This document shows positions 1-8,242 of a DNA stretch of 36,078 bases, in pieces. The first letter of the stretch is position 1, and each line of letters opens with the position of its first letter. Location of the stretch: assembly GCA_959597175.1 (NCBI GenBank), contig CAUFXM010000013.1:1-36078 (forward strand), written 5' to 3'. Both the position numbers and the translations under genes were made by a program. The notes under the pieces are model-generated. The model saw only the letters and a list, made by a program, of their open reading frames with translations, was not told the origin of the DNA and made no database searches. This stretch comes from an uncultured Methanomassiliicoccales archaeon (GTDB taxonomy: Archaea > Thermoplasmatota > Thermoplasmata > Methanomassiliicoccales > Methanomethylophilaceae).

Positions 1-2
1 TT

Positions 3-1307
3 GGTGAAATTCCAATTCATCCTGTCACGAAATGCCAGATGGATTCAACGGAGCTCACCGACCCCTACAGCATCGACGACCTCCTGAAGATTCATGGCAT
101 CATGATGAGGTACCTCGTCGACGACGCGGGAAAGTTCCGCTCATCTGGAGTCGGGATCTTCTCGGAGGAAGGGCTGGTACACATGGCACCACCGGCCAAC
201 CTCGTGCCAGAACTCATTGGTGACCTATTCAGATGGCTGGCCGAATCAGACGACCACCCTCTGATCAAGGGATGCGTCTTCCACTATGAGTTCGAGTTCA
301 TACACCCCTTCTCGGATGGCAACGGACGTACCGGTAGGCTGTGGCATACGCTGATTCTATCCAAATGGGCGGATGCACTGGCCTGGGTCCCGGTAGAGTC
401 GGTGATAAAAGAGCGCCAAAACGAGTACTACGAAGCTATAGGCAGATCCACCTCGCTGGGTGATTCCGGACCTTTCATAGACTTCATGCTCGAAGCTCTG
501 AGAGATGCCATGGACAACATGCCTCATACGATAGAGCATATGGACGGACTCACCAGAACCGAGGTGGCCGTGTTCAACATGATACGCGACGGGATGTTCG
601 TGACCATCGATGCAGCCGCCGAGGATCTGGACGTCAGCGCCAGGACGGTCAGCCGCGCCCTCGCAAGCCTGAAGGAGAAAGGTCTTATCGTCAGGACCGG
701 CTCGGACAGGAAGGGCTCATGGAAGGTCGCCCGAGGGCGACTCCCTCATGACGGTCGCCGACACCACCCTCCTCGCCTCATCCATACCGTAAGTGAGGTA
801 CACGGCGGCCAGCAAAGCCTCGAAGGAGTCGGCACGCATGTTCTCCTCGATCACGTTCCCGCCCGGCCCCCTATGACCCCCGCCGACCCTCATGATCCCG
901 TCTATGTCCGGGCCGTTGGCCAGCACCCTCTCGGAGATCATGTGATTGGAGACCTTGTCCTGCTTGAAGTCCGTCATGGCACCCTCTCTGAGGGAGGTGT
1001 CCCGGTAGACCTCCTCGCACACGATGAACTCCAGCACCGCGTCCCCCAGGAACTCCAGCCTCTCGTAGCAGTCCCCGCCGCGCTCGTTGGAATAGCTGTC
1101 GTGCGTCAGGGCCGAGCAGAACATTGCCAGACCATCCGAGGGGACGTTCCTGTAGCAGAACGGCGGACGTGCCAGGAACTGGCGGACCTCCATCTCGAAA
1201 CCCGACTCCACTGTACGGACCCCTTGCGGCGGGACGATGCACGCCCATGTTCTTCTACCTGCGCACGCGATGCGCGTCGCGGAAGCTTTATAACAGGTAA
1301 GGGATAA
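3..1307 (+). CDS. Fic family protein AMPylase (5' partial, overlong 3' end)
   Basis: This Fic domain protein probably transfers AMP or another nucleotide monophosphate to target protein hydroxyls. The frame is open from base 3 with sensible Fic sequence (GEIPIHPV...) before the first ATG at 39, so the gene begins outside the window. The catalytic loop HPFSDGNGRTGR is complete at about 309-344, so the enzyme looks active. A winged helix follows (about 555-730, with SARTVSRALASLKEKGLI), as in many Fic regulators. Family-like sequence ends near GSWKV at about 728. No stop occurs there, and the frame runs on to 1307 antisense through all of RNase III, giving an arginine- and proline-rich tail of low plausibility. 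The stop was probably lost or shifted by mutation or sequencing error. The inhibitory helix motif cannot be assessed because the N terminus is missing. Confidence 0.85.
   Translation, partial: GEIPIHPVTKCQMDSTELTDPYSIDDLLKIHGIMMRYLVDDAGKFRSSGVGIFSEEGLVHMAPPANLVPELIGDLFRWLAESDDHPLIKGCVFHYEFEFIHPFSDGNGRTGRLWHTLILSKWADALAWVPVESVIKERQNEYYEAIGRSTSLGDSGPFIDFMLEALRDAMDNMPHTIEHMDGLTRTEVAVFNMIRDGMFVTIDAAAEDLDVSARTVSRALASLKEKGLIVRTGSDRKGSWKVARGRLPHDGRRHHPPRLIHTVSEVHGGQQSLEGVGTHVLLDHVPARPPMTPADPHDPVYVRAVGQHPLGDHVIGDLVLLEVRHGTLSEGGVPVDLLAHDELQHRVPQELQPLVAVPAALVGIAVVRQGRAEHCQTIRGDVPVAERRTCQELADLHLETRLHCTDPLRRDDARPCSSTCARDARRGSFITGKG
717..1211 (-). CDS. rnc: Ribonuclease III, catalytic domain only
   Basis: RNase III cleaves double-stranded RNA during rRNA and other RNA processing. 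The signature is clear: ERLEFLGDAVLEFI near residues 48-61, followed by the second acidic cluster ENMRADSFEALLAAVYL near 122-138. It supplies the conserved Glu and Asp residues that bind the two metal ions. At 164 residues only the endonuclease domain is present and the usual C-terminal dsRNA-binding domain is absent, so it must dimerise and select substrate by other means. The start given is GTG at 1209-1211; an ATG six codons later (1191-1193) is an alternative. It is divergent from rpo11 and may share its promoter region. Its whole length lies antisense to the run-on tail of the Fic frame. The family call is confident. Confidence 0.9.
   Translation of the reverse strand: MESGFEMEVRQFLARPPFCYRNVPSDGLAMFCSALTHDSYSNERGGDCYERLEFLGDAVLEFIVCEEVYRDTSLREGAMTDFKQDKVSNHMISERVLANGPDIDGIMRVGGGHRGPGGNVIEENMRADSFEALLAAVYLTYGMDEARRVVSATVMRESPSGDLP
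1286..1293. promoter_or_regulatory. TATA box between rnc and rpo11
   Basis: CTTTATAA lies about 25-30 bases before the ATG at 1317, the expected archaeal spacing for a near-leaderless rpo11-truD transcript. The reverse complement TTATAAAG could also serve the divergent rnc gene, though that would leave a leader of about 50 bases. Confidence 0.6.
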
Positions 1308-1316
1308 GCGGTGGCC

Positions 1317-1571
1317 ATGCAGACCTACGTTGTCGAGAAGACCGACGATTCCGTCACCCTAGCGTTCAAGGACGCCAACCTGACACTCATCACGCCGCTG
1401 ATGAAGGAGCTCTACGACGACGAGGACGTTGACCTTGTCAGGTACATCGACAAGCACCCCGAGCTCGAGGACCGCAGGCTCTACGTCAGGGTGAAGAAGG
1501 GCGACCCCATCGATGCCGTCAAGAGGGCTTCCGGGGCCGTCGCCGAGTACTACTCCACACTCAAAGAGTGA
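1317..1571 (+). CDS. rpo11: DNA-directed RNA polymerase subunit Rpo11 (RpoL)
   Basis: This is the small alpha-like assembly subunit of archaeal RNA polymerase, which pairs with Rpo3 to nucleate the enzyme. The 84-residue protein shows the family pattern: a fold that puts HPELEDRRLYVRVKKGDP in the middle, then a C-terminal helix AVKRASGAVAEYY. The start could be GTG at 1311 or ATG at 1317; I prefer ATG because the TATA box at 1286-1293 predicts a transcript beginning almost exactly there. Its stop overlaps the truD start (GTGA), so the two are co-transcribed and probably translationally coupled. This is a core housekeeping gene and marks this part of the window as host chromosome. Confidence 0.88.
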   Translation: MQTYVVEKTDDSVTLAFKDANLTLITPLMKELYDDEDVDLVRYIDKHPELEDRRLYVRVKKGDPIDAVKRASGAVAEYYSTLKE

Positions 1572-2875
1572 TCGTTTTGCACAGGGCATGCAGCACCGCC
1601 GAGGCCGGCATCGGCATGAGGTGCTATCTCTGCCCCGCCGACGGCACCGGCGGACACCTCAAGACCCTGCCCGAGGACTTCGTCGTCAGGGAGGTCTCGG
1701 ATCCGCCGCGGGCCAAGGAGAACGGCGAGTACACCATAGCCACCGTGACCAGCCGCAACTGGGAGACCAACCGCCTGGTCAGGATCATGGCCCGCAGCAT
1801 CGGCATGTCCAGGGAGAGGATCGGCTTCGCCGGCACCAAGGACAAGAGGGCCGTCACCACGCAGCTTATGTCCTTCCGCTGCCCGCCCGAGGACCTGGAC
1901 AAGGTGGACCTGAAGGATGTCGAGATCTCCGGGGCATACCGCGGGAGCAGAGCGATCCAGATCGGAGACCTCATCGGGAACGAGTTCGAGATCACCGTGC
2001 GCGACTGCACCATGGATCACTCCCTCATACCCGAGACCGTGGAGGAGGACATCTCGGTCATCAAGGCCAGCAAGGGCTTCCCCAACTACTTCGGCGTTCA
2101 GAGGTTTGGCGTCGTCAGACCGGTCACCCATCTGGTCGGAGAACGTCTGGTCCGCGGGGACATCGAAGGCGCCGTAAGGACGTACGTGTCGTTCACCACC
2201 GACGAGGAGGACCCGGAGCTCGGGGCCCTCAGAAGGTCCCTCGAGGGGACCGAGGACTGGGGCGCCGCAGCGTCGGCGATGCCGGAGCAGATGTCCTACG
2301 AGAAGACCATGGCCCAGGTGCTCGCCGGAGGCGGAGGGTGGGTGGACGCGATAGACGCCCTCCCCCCGAACCTGCAGATGATGTTCGTCCACGCCTACCA
2401 GTCGTACCTCTTCAACGAGATGCTCAGCCTGAGGATGGAGAGGGGCCTTCCCCTGGACAGACCGGTGGTGGGGGATGTCGTCGTCCCCATGGACGCCAGG
2501 GGGACCCCCCAGCATGAGTCGCCGGTGATAGCGACGGACAGGAACCTGGACCTGGTCGCCAGACAGGTCAGGGCGGGCAGGGCCTTCGTGACCGCTGCAC
2601 TGTTCGGCTCGGACACCGTGATGGCACAGGGCGAGCCCGGAGAGATCGAGATGAAGGTCGTCGAGGACAACGGGCTCCAACCCCAGGACTTCGTTATACC
2701 GGGGCTCCCCAGATGCAGCTCCAAGGGCGGCAGGAGGGAGGTCCTGTGCCCGGTCAAGGACATCCGCAGCGAGTTCGGCGATGACAGCTACACGCTGAGG
2801 TTCTCACTCCCCAAGGGCAACTACGCCACATGCCTCATGCGCGAGTTCATGAAATCCGAGATGCGCGACTACTGA
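1568..2875 (+). CDS. truD: tRNA pseudouridine(13) synthase TruD
   Basis: TruD converts uridine 13 in the D arm of certain tRNAs to pseudouridine. The 435-residue length fits archaeal TruD. Motifs seen are LPEDFVVREV near residue 37, GFAGTKDKRAVTTQ near 93-106 (this holds the catalytic Asp in the TKD motif), and NYFGVQRFG near 173-181. The region between 213 and 345 is the TruD insertion domain. The start is GTG at 1568, overlapping the rpo11 stop by four bases. The residues before Met17 resemble the usual N terminus (AEAGIGMRCYLC), so the GTG start is better than the internal ATG at 1616. The end is followed after 18 bases by the convergent TPR gene. Confidence 0.95.
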   Translation: MIVLHRACSTAEAGIGMRCYLCPADGTGGHLKTLPEDFVVREVSDPPRAKENGEYTIATVTSRNWETNRLVRIMARSIGMSRERIGFAGTKDKRAVTTQLMSFRCPPEDLDKVDLKDVEISGAYRGSRAIQIGDLIGNEFEITVRDCTMDHSLIPETVEEDISVIKASKGFPNYFGVQRFGVVRPVTHLVGERLVRGDIEGAVRTYVSFTTDEEDPELGALRRSLEGTEDWGAAASAMPEQMSYEKTMAQVLAGGGGWVDAIDALPPNLQMMFVHAYQSYLFNEMLSLRMERGLPLDRPVVGDVVVPMDARGTPQHESPVIATDRNLDLVARQVRAGRAFVTAALFGSDTVMAQGEPGEIEMKVVEDNGLQPQDFVIPGLPRCSSKGGRREVLCPVKDIRSEFGDDSYTLRFSLPKGNYATCLMREFMKSEMRDY

Positions 2876-2893
2876 GTCCGATCATCGATACCG

Positions 2894-5800
2894 TCAGATA
2901 ATGAGCGAGCGTATCACGCGGGCCTCGTACACGCCCACGTCGCACTCCCCCATTATCTCGTAGACCGTCATCCCCTTGGGCAGGCGCATGGACATCTCGG
3001 ACAGCCTGGGGTCGGCCTTCCTCCCGGGCTCGACCAGCATCGCCTTGTGGATGTAGGACACCACCCTCTTGGCGTCATCGCAGTCCCTGTAGCCGCATTG
3101 GACGTACACCCTCTCCAGGGGGAGTCTCGGATTTCCCTCCAGGTCCTTCCAGCCCAGCTTCCTGACGACCTCCTTCGACTCATCCTCCATCTTGCGGAAC
3201 TGGTCCGTCCCCGGGGTTATCAGCCCATAGTCCTTCTGCTCCGAGAGGTAGGCTGTGACCTCGGCGGCAGTGGACTGGTCGAGTCCGAGGGCGCCCATCA
3301 GATCGGGGTCCGTCGGTGACGTGTGGGTGGAGTACGCGCGACGCAGCGCCTTCTCCGCATACCTGCGGACCGACTGCCCTGCAGGCTCCTGGTGGCCTCC
3401 GACGAGACCGCGGGCCTCGGCGGCGTGGCCGGTCTCCTCCAGTATCCTCACCATCCTCACCGTGTTCTCCGAACCCGGGTTGGGGCAGCATACGAACAGG
3501 TCGTAGGCCTTCATCACCCCCGAGTCGTCCTTGCGGGATTGGGATATCTCTGCCTTCAGCATTATCGCGGACACCCTCTGGGGATCGCGTTTCAGGATGC
3601 GGTTGACCATCCCGTCCGCGGCCATGGACTCCCTGCGGGCGAGCATCATGCGCGCCAGCCTCTCCGAGAGGTCGAGCCTGTCCGGGTCCCTCGAGACCGC
3701 GGCGGAGTAGCACTCGGCGGCACGGTCCGTGTTCCCCATCCTCTCCAGGACCTCCCCGCGTGCCGCATGGACGTCGGCATCGTCTAGGCCGAGCATCACC
3801 GCCCGGTCGTACTCCATGGAGGCGGCCGTCAACTCCCCGCGTGCCGCGCGGGCATCGCCCAGCGCCTTGTGCAGACCCGCATCGTCCGGGTTCCCGCCGA
3901 TGGCGGAGGAGAGCATGGACACGGCCCCGTCGGCGTCCCCTGACATCATGGCGGCCCTGGCCCTGACCGAAAGATACGACGGGTTGGCTGGATCCGCGGA
4001 CAACGCACGGTCGGCGGCCCTGACGGCCCCCGCCACATCCCCAGCCTCCAGCAGCGAGACCGCCATCGCATAATGGGCCTCGCCGTCCTCCTTCGATACA
4101 GCTGGCTCCGCCACATCCACGGGCGCCTCCAGATCAGGAGACACCTCCGGTGACTCGACCGGAAGAGGGACCTCCTCCAATGTCTCGGGCCGAGGCTCCT
4201 GCGCCTCCTGGGACGGCACGGGCGCGGGCCCCTCCCCGACCGGGATCGCCTCCGGAGCTGTCGCCTCTGCGGCAGCCCTGCAACTCTCGGCTATGGATGA
4301 CAGCTCCGCATCCGACTCCCCTCCCGGTATCCTCGAGAACGTGTCCAACGCCCCTCTGCTGTCTCCGGCATCGGCCTGCATCCTCATCCTGACGGCGAGC
4401 GCATCCCTGTCCCCAGGATCTGCGGCCAGCACCATGTCCAGTAGACCCGCTGCCTCCCGGCTCATGCCCTCCGATGACAGGATGCGCGCCTTGATCACAG
4501 GGGCATGGACCATGTCGCCCTTGGCCATCGCCCTGTTAAGCGATTCGACGGCGCCGCGCCTGTCGCCGCGACGGTCCTGGACGCATGCCCTCGACACCCA
4601 GTACTCCGGCTCGTCCGGGTCGAGGGAGATCGCCCTCGCATACGAATCGTAGGCCGATTCCAGGTCCCCGCGCGACTCGTCGGACATGCCCTTGGAGTAC
4701 CATAGGACGGGATTGGAGGGGTCGAGCCTCGCAGCCTCGGAGTATGTGACGGAAGCCCTGAGGTAATCCCCCATGGCGTACTCGGCATTGCCCCTGAGCC
4801 TCTTGAACATCGGATCTTCGGGGAAGAGGGTCTCGGCATCCCTGCACAGGCAGGCGGCCGCACGGTATGCCTGCGATGACACCAGGACGGATGCCGCGCG
4901 AATGTACGACTGCCGTCCCGGATCCACCCTCACGGACCTGCGGCACATCTCCTCCGCTCCGTCGACGTCCCCCGTGCGGGCCATGGCTCTGGCCAGGGAT
5001 GCCATCGCGGAGGAGTTCCCCGGATCGACATCCATGAGTTTGCGGAGCGACTCGACGGCACCGGCATCGTCGCCCCTCGAGGCCTGGATCTCCGCCATCA
5101 GCTCAAGCGCGCCAGGATCCGAGGGTTCGACGGCGAGGATGTGCGCACACTCCCTCTCGGCCCTTTGGACGTTGCCCATGGCCAGGCATACCCTGGCCCT
5201 CTGCACCGCCGCACCCGTGTCCTCGGGATCCCCCCTCGCCGCCTCCTCGGAGGCGATCAGCGCGGCCGGCAGATTGCCGGACTCCATTTGCATCCTCGAC
5301 TGTATCGTCAAAGCGTCCGGGTCCTTGGGAGACCTCCTCGAGAACTCGGACAGAAGGCCCTCAGCCTCCGACGACATCCCGAGGCCCATGAGCATCTCCA
5401 CAGCCCCCCTCCACTCCCTTGATCCTGCCCACTCGCTATCCAAGTAGGAGCGCAGAGCCTCCATGGCCCCGCGACTGTCTCCCATGACGGCCCTCGCCCT
5501 GACGATATCGGTCATGACCCTGGGGGACGTCTGATCCGATCTGGACAGCAGGTCCAGCGCACGCTTCGGATCCCCTCCTGCCAGTGCGGCCTCTGCCGCC
5601 TCCATCATCACGAAGGCAGGGGCGTCCGCAGGCATCTTCGAGAACATCATGTTGGCCGAATGCCAGTCCCGCTCGTCTACGGACATGCGGGCCGAAGCCA
5701 GCAGATACTCTGGATCCCCATGCTGGTACCCCTCCGACCTGACCAGCATGTCGGAGGCCGCCTCGCGGTTACCCCTGAACCACTCGAAGTACACCTGGTA

Positions 5801-6394
5801 CAGCTGCTGGATCCTGCCGCTGCCCGCGGGACACTCCGGTCTGCGGCCGTCGACCAAATCCTGGATGTTCCTGCGCTGGGGCCAATCCCCTTCCGGGTCG
5901 ACCTTCCCCAGGATCTCGTACGGCTCCGGATCCGACGGGTCCGATCCGCACGCTCTGCGGGCGGCCTCACGGGCACCGACCATGTCGCCCTCCCTCTGCA
6001 GTATCCTGGCCTCCGTTACGGAACGGCGGACGACCTCCTGTGATCCCGCGGACATCTCCAGGATCTCCCTCGCCTTCCCCGTGTCACCCCTCTCCAGCAT
6101 GACTCCGGCGGCCCGGACCGAGGGCATGCAGTCCCTGGTCCGGCTCTTGGAGACGACCTCCGTCAGGACCTCCGGCTGGACGTCGGGCCCGAGATGCTCT
6201 ATCAGCGACACCAGGAGGGCGGATCCCACCGTGCCCTCGTGCTTCCTCACATCCTCCAGGACCGACTGCGGACCCCCGTTGATGGCGGAGAAGCGGCCCA
6301 GGGGACCACCTCCGTTGAGATGCCTCCAGCAGCGGCTCTCGAACTGGTTCTGGAAGACGGGACGGCCTGACATGGCCAGTGAATCCGCTGGCAC
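2894..6394 (-). CDS. Giant TPR-repeat scaffold protein
   Basis: This long tetratricopeptide-repeat protein of up to 1166 residues is probably a cytosolic protein-protein interaction scaffold; its partner is unknown. No signal peptide or membrane segment is visible. Degenerate TPR helices run from about residue 85 to 720, with many units containing the A(x)3G(D/N)xxxA..P.(D/N) pattern (for example AEYAMGDYLRASVTYSEAA). A proline- and glutamate-rich linker follows at about 725-775, then a second TPR block at about 780-1010. An unrelated C-terminal domain of about 150 residues ends in KGMTVYEIMGECDVGVYEARV. The start is GTG at 6392-6394 or ATG at 6371-6373 (MSGRPVFQ). It converges with truD and is divergent from tRNA-Gly. 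The host-side location suggests a core gene of the lineage rather than cargo. The function cannot be named. Confidence 0.8.
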   Translation of the reverse strand: MPADSLAMSGRPVFQNQFESRCWRHLNGGGPLGRFSAINGGPQSVLEDVRKHEGTVGSALLVSLIEHLGPDVQPEVLTEVVSKSRTRDCMPSVRAAGVMLERGDTGKAREILEMSAGSQEVVRRSVTEARILQREGDMVGAREAARRACGSDPSDPEPYEILGKVDPEGDWPQRRNIQDLVDGRRPECPAGSGRIQQLYQVYFEWFRGNREAASDMLVRSEGYQHGDPEYLLASARMSVDERDWHSANMMFSKMPADAPAFVMMEAAEAALAGGDPKRALDLLSRSDQTSPRVMTDIVRARAVMGDSRGAMEALRSYLDSEWAGSREWRGAVEMLMGLGMSSEAEGLLSEFSRRSPKDPDALTIQSRMQMESGNLPAALIASEEAARGDPEDTGAAVQRARVCLAMGNVQRAERECAHILAVEPSDPGALELMAEIQASRGDDAGAVESLRKLMDVDPGNSSAMASLARAMARTGDVDGAEEMCRRSVRVDPGRQSYIRAASVLVSSQAYRAAACLCRDAETLFPEDPMFKRLRGNAEYAMGDYLRASVTYSEAARLDPSNPVLWYSKGMSDESRGDLESAYDSYARAISLDPDEPEYWVSRACVQDRRGDRRGAVESLNRAMAKGDMVHAPVIKARILSSEGMSREAAGLLDMVLAADPGDRDALAVRMRMQADAGDSRGALDTFSRIPGGESDAELSSIAESCRAAAEATAPEAIPVGEGPAPVPSQEAQEPRPETLEEVPLPVESPEVSPDLEAPVDVAEPAVSKEDGEAHYAMAVSLLEAGDVAGAVRAADRALSADPANPSYLSVRARAAMMSGDADGAVSMLSSAIGGNPDDAGLHKALGDARAARGELTAASMEYDRAVMLGLDDADVHAARGEVLERMGNTDRAAECYSAAVSRDPDRLDLSERLARMMLARRESMAADGMVNRILKRDPQRVSAIMLKAEISQSRKDDSGVMKAYDLFVCCPNPGSENTVRMVRILEETGHAAEARGLVGGHQEPAGQSVRRYAEKALRRAYSTHTSPTDPDLMGALGLDQSTAAEVTAYLSEQKDYGLITPGTDQFRKMEDESKEVVRKLGWKDLEGNPRLPLERVYVQCGYRDCDDAKRVVSYIHKAMLVEPGRKADPRLSEMSMRLPKGMTVYEIMGECDVGVYEARVIRSLII

Positions 6395-6473
6395 CTTGAA
6401 AAACGTGGGGTATGGTCTTATGGTCTGCCTACGATTAAGGTTAAATACAGCGTGGGTTTAAGGGGTTTCCAGT

Positions 6474-6546
6474 GCAGCTGTGATCTAGCTGGTTAGGATC
6501 TGAGCCTTCCAAGCTCATTGCCCGGGTTCGAATCCCGGCGGCTGCA
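6474..6546 (+). tRNA. tRNA-Gly (anticodon TCC)
   Basis: This is a full 73-base cloverleaf. The acceptor stem GCAGCTG pairs with CGGCTGC (one G-U), the D stem is ATCT/GGAT, the anticodon stem TGAGC/GCTCA holds loop CTTCCAA with anticodon TCC reading GGA glycine codons, and the T arm is CCGGG-TTCGAAT-CCCGG. The discriminator is A and no CCA is encoded. A TATA-like TTAAATA sits at 6441-6447. A tyrosine recombinase begins about 100 bases past its 3' end, so its 3' half is the likely integration site of the element to the right. Confidence 0.93.
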
Positions 6547-6647
6547 CTCATTTTCCCTTATCCAGACACCCGTTTGAGTGCAACCTACACGTTGCGCCTG
6601 AATTTCTGAAATTGAAGAGGTTTGACTTCCGGCCACTTCCGCCCGCT

Positions 6648-7607
6648 TTACCACTTCCTCCTCGCCTCTCTGATGGCGTTAGTCTCGCTGTTCCTGCAAT
6701 AGTACTCCTCGGTCGTCCTGGTGGACTCGTGACCCATGAGCACGGACACGTTCTCGATCTCGAGCCCCCTGTTCAGGTAGAACTGGCCGAACGCCCTCCT
6801 GCAGTCCCTGAGCTCGAAGGTCTCGTCGATGAGCGCCTCGACCTTCTTCTTGATCCTGCGGATGCTGTTCCCGGACAGGAAGGAGTAGTCCCCTCCCATC
6901 GTGAAGAACAGGGCGTCGCTGCTCACCTTGTGGCAGACGAGCCAGACCTGCCTGAGCATGAGATACTGGCTGACCACTGGGCGGATCTCCTCAGGGATCG
7001 GCACGGTGCGGGGCTGGCCGTAGCTGCCCTCGCCCTTGACGTGCCTGAAGCGGATGGTCCACTCCTCGGTGTCGAGGTCGGAGACCTCCGCCAGACGGAG
7101 CTCCTTGTTCCTGGCCCCGGTCCCGATGTACATCAGGACCATGGCGACCGGACGAACCTCAGCGAAGCTGCTCTGGTCGATCTCGTCCCACTTCGCCAGG
7201 ATCCTCCCGTACGCACCCTCGGAGAGGGGCGGGAGCCTGGGCTGCTTGACGCTGGGCTTGAGCCCCATGTTCTTCTGGAGACAGACGGTGACCGCCGGGT
7301 TCCCGCAGAACATGAGGAGCTGGTTCAGGGCCGAGATGTCGTGGTTGAGGTCGGAGTTGCCGACTTCCAGATCCTTGCGGTACAGGATGTAGGCCTTGAC
7401 GTCCTCCGGCGTCATCTTGGCCGGCGAGACGGTCGAGACCCTGCCCTGCCTGTTCAGCAGCATCAGGTCGTTCTCCATCCTCTTGTAGCGGCGGTCCTGG
7501 ACCTTCCAGGAGGTCTCCGCCAGACATCCCCTCTTGGCGTCCATCAGCTCGGTGGCCTTGTCGGCAAACGGGTATCTGCTCATTCTCTTTCTCACCTCGT
7601 TGTTCAT
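6648..7607 (-). CDS. Tyrosine recombinase / integrase of the element
   Basis: This 319-residue protein is a tyrosine recombinase that probably inserts and excises the element at the neighbouring tRNA-Gly. An N-terminal SAM-like core-binding domain (about 25-105) is followed by the catalytic domain. Visible active-site elements are Arg in TGARNKELRLAEV (about 169), Lys in RHVKGEG (about 192), Arg in LRDCRRAFGQ (about 267), His in LMGHESTRTT (about 291), and the nucleophile Tyr in TEEYYCRN (about 301). In the usual HxxR box the His is replaced by Asp (DCRR), which is known in some archaeal recombinases. ATG at 7605-7607 is the likely start; Met9 is an alternative. It lies tail-on to the tRNA 3' end, the classic arrangement for a tRNA-targeting integrase. 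It is divergent from a winged-helix gene with which it shares a control region. Confidence 0.88.
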   Translation of the reverse strand: MNNEVRKRMSRYPFADKATELMDAKRGCLAETSWKVQDRRYKRMENDLMLLNRQGRVSTVSPAKMTPEDVKAYILYRKDLEVGNSDLNHDISALNQLLMFCGNPAVTVCLQKNMGLKPSVKQPRLPPLSEGAYGRILAKWDEIDQSSFAEVRPVAMVLMYIGTGARNKELRLAEVSDLDTEEWTIRFRHVKGEGSYGQPRTVPIPEEIRPVVSQYLMLRQVWLVCHKVSSDALFFTMGGDYSFLSGNSIRRIKKKVEALIDETFELRDCRRAFGQFYLNRGLEIENVSVLMGHESTRTTEEYYCRNSETNAIREARRKW

Positions 7608-7640
7608 TCGGACTAGGACCTGGGCATCCGCCCGTTTTTG

Positions 7641-7699
7641 TCTTAGTCAGAATCTACATAAGTAACCGAGTATTTAACTATTGCTGAAAGTGACTAAGA
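7641..7699. promoter_or_regulatory. Integrase promoter flanked by inverted repeat
   Basis: TCTTAGTCA (7641-7649) and its exact reverse complement TGACTAAGA (7691-7699) stand 41 bases apart. Between them, on the minus strand, is a TATA-like GTTAAATAC (7670-7678) about 65 bases before the integrase ATG. The arrangement fits an operator for a dimeric regulator or a recombination accessory site (excisionase/arm-type). The winged-helix protein encoded next door is the obvious candidate regulator. Confidence 0.5.
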
Positions 7700-7839
7700 G
7701 ATATAAATGACGCACGACCGCCGTACATACAAGATATATTTAAATGGAACCATTAACAGCGTTGAAAATTCGGTGGATATCCGATTCTTATTAAATAGAA
7801 TTTCGAGAATTACAATAGTAATTATGACTCAACTGATCA

Positions 7840-8142
7840 ATGGAGGCGGGTAATCTGAGCGAGGTCTCGGTACCCGATGTCCTTGAGAGAAAGTTCGCGA
7901 TATATGTCATCCTGTGCGTCAAAGAGATGCCGGGATCGACGAAGAGCGATATCATCAAGAAGGACGAAGGGAATGAACGCACCAAGTTCCTGAGGATCAG
8001 CGAGCTGATAGACGAGGGCATAATCATGGTGGACGACACCAAGAGGCAGCACAACTCCATCAAGCTCTACCTGACGCCCAAGGGACAGGAGGTGGCCAAG
8101 CACCTTGAGAAGGCTGTGGAGGCCTTCGGACAAACCTCTTGA
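7840..8142 (+). CDS. Winged-helix DNA-binding protein
   Basis: This 100-residue protein is a likely transcription regulator of the element. The pattern is a single winged helix: helices around LERKFAIYVILCVKEM and STKSDIIKK, a recognition helix near ERTKFLRISELIDEGII, then a wing (MVDDTKRQHNSIKLYLTPKG) and a C-terminal helix VAKHLEKAVEAF that may dimerise. It resembles MarR/ArsR-like archaeal regulators with the typical closing phrase LTPKGQEVAKHL. A TATA-like TTATTAAATAG at 7788-7798 precedes the ATG by about 45 bases. It is transcribed away from the integrase, so it may control integration or copy state by binding the inverted repeat at 7641-7699. The precise family is not assigned. Confidence 0.75.
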   Translation: MEAGNLSEVSVPDVLERKFAIYVILCVKEMPGSTKSDIIKKDEGNERTKFLRISELIDEGIIMVDDTKRQHNSIKLYLTPKGQEVAKHLEKAVEAFGQTS

Positions 8143-8173
8143 TAAAACCGTTTCCTGCAGAGTAAAAGGTTTG

Positions 8174-8242
8174 GGGTGTGCCGGAACCGTAAGCGTCCGT
8201 CCATCCATCCTATCGCGAACAGCGAACGGATACGGCACACCC
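8174..8242. terminator. Inverted repeat between convergent genes
   Basis: GGGTGTGCCG (8174-8183) and CGGCACACCC (8233-8242) are perfect 10-base inverted arms about 50 bases apart, filling the gap between two convergent genes. The second arm ends at the stop of the minus-strand gene. This could be a bidirectional transcript-end structure; no T run follows, so the terminator call is tentative. Confidence 0.35.

Noticed and set aside
1513..2517. Long open frame on the plus strand inside truD
   Set aside because: Arg/His/Gly-rich shadow of truD in another frame, produced by high GC at third codon positions.
6612..7616. 334-codon plus-strand frame opposite the integrase
   Set aside because: Antisense shadow; the minus-strand frame has the recombinase active-site residues.
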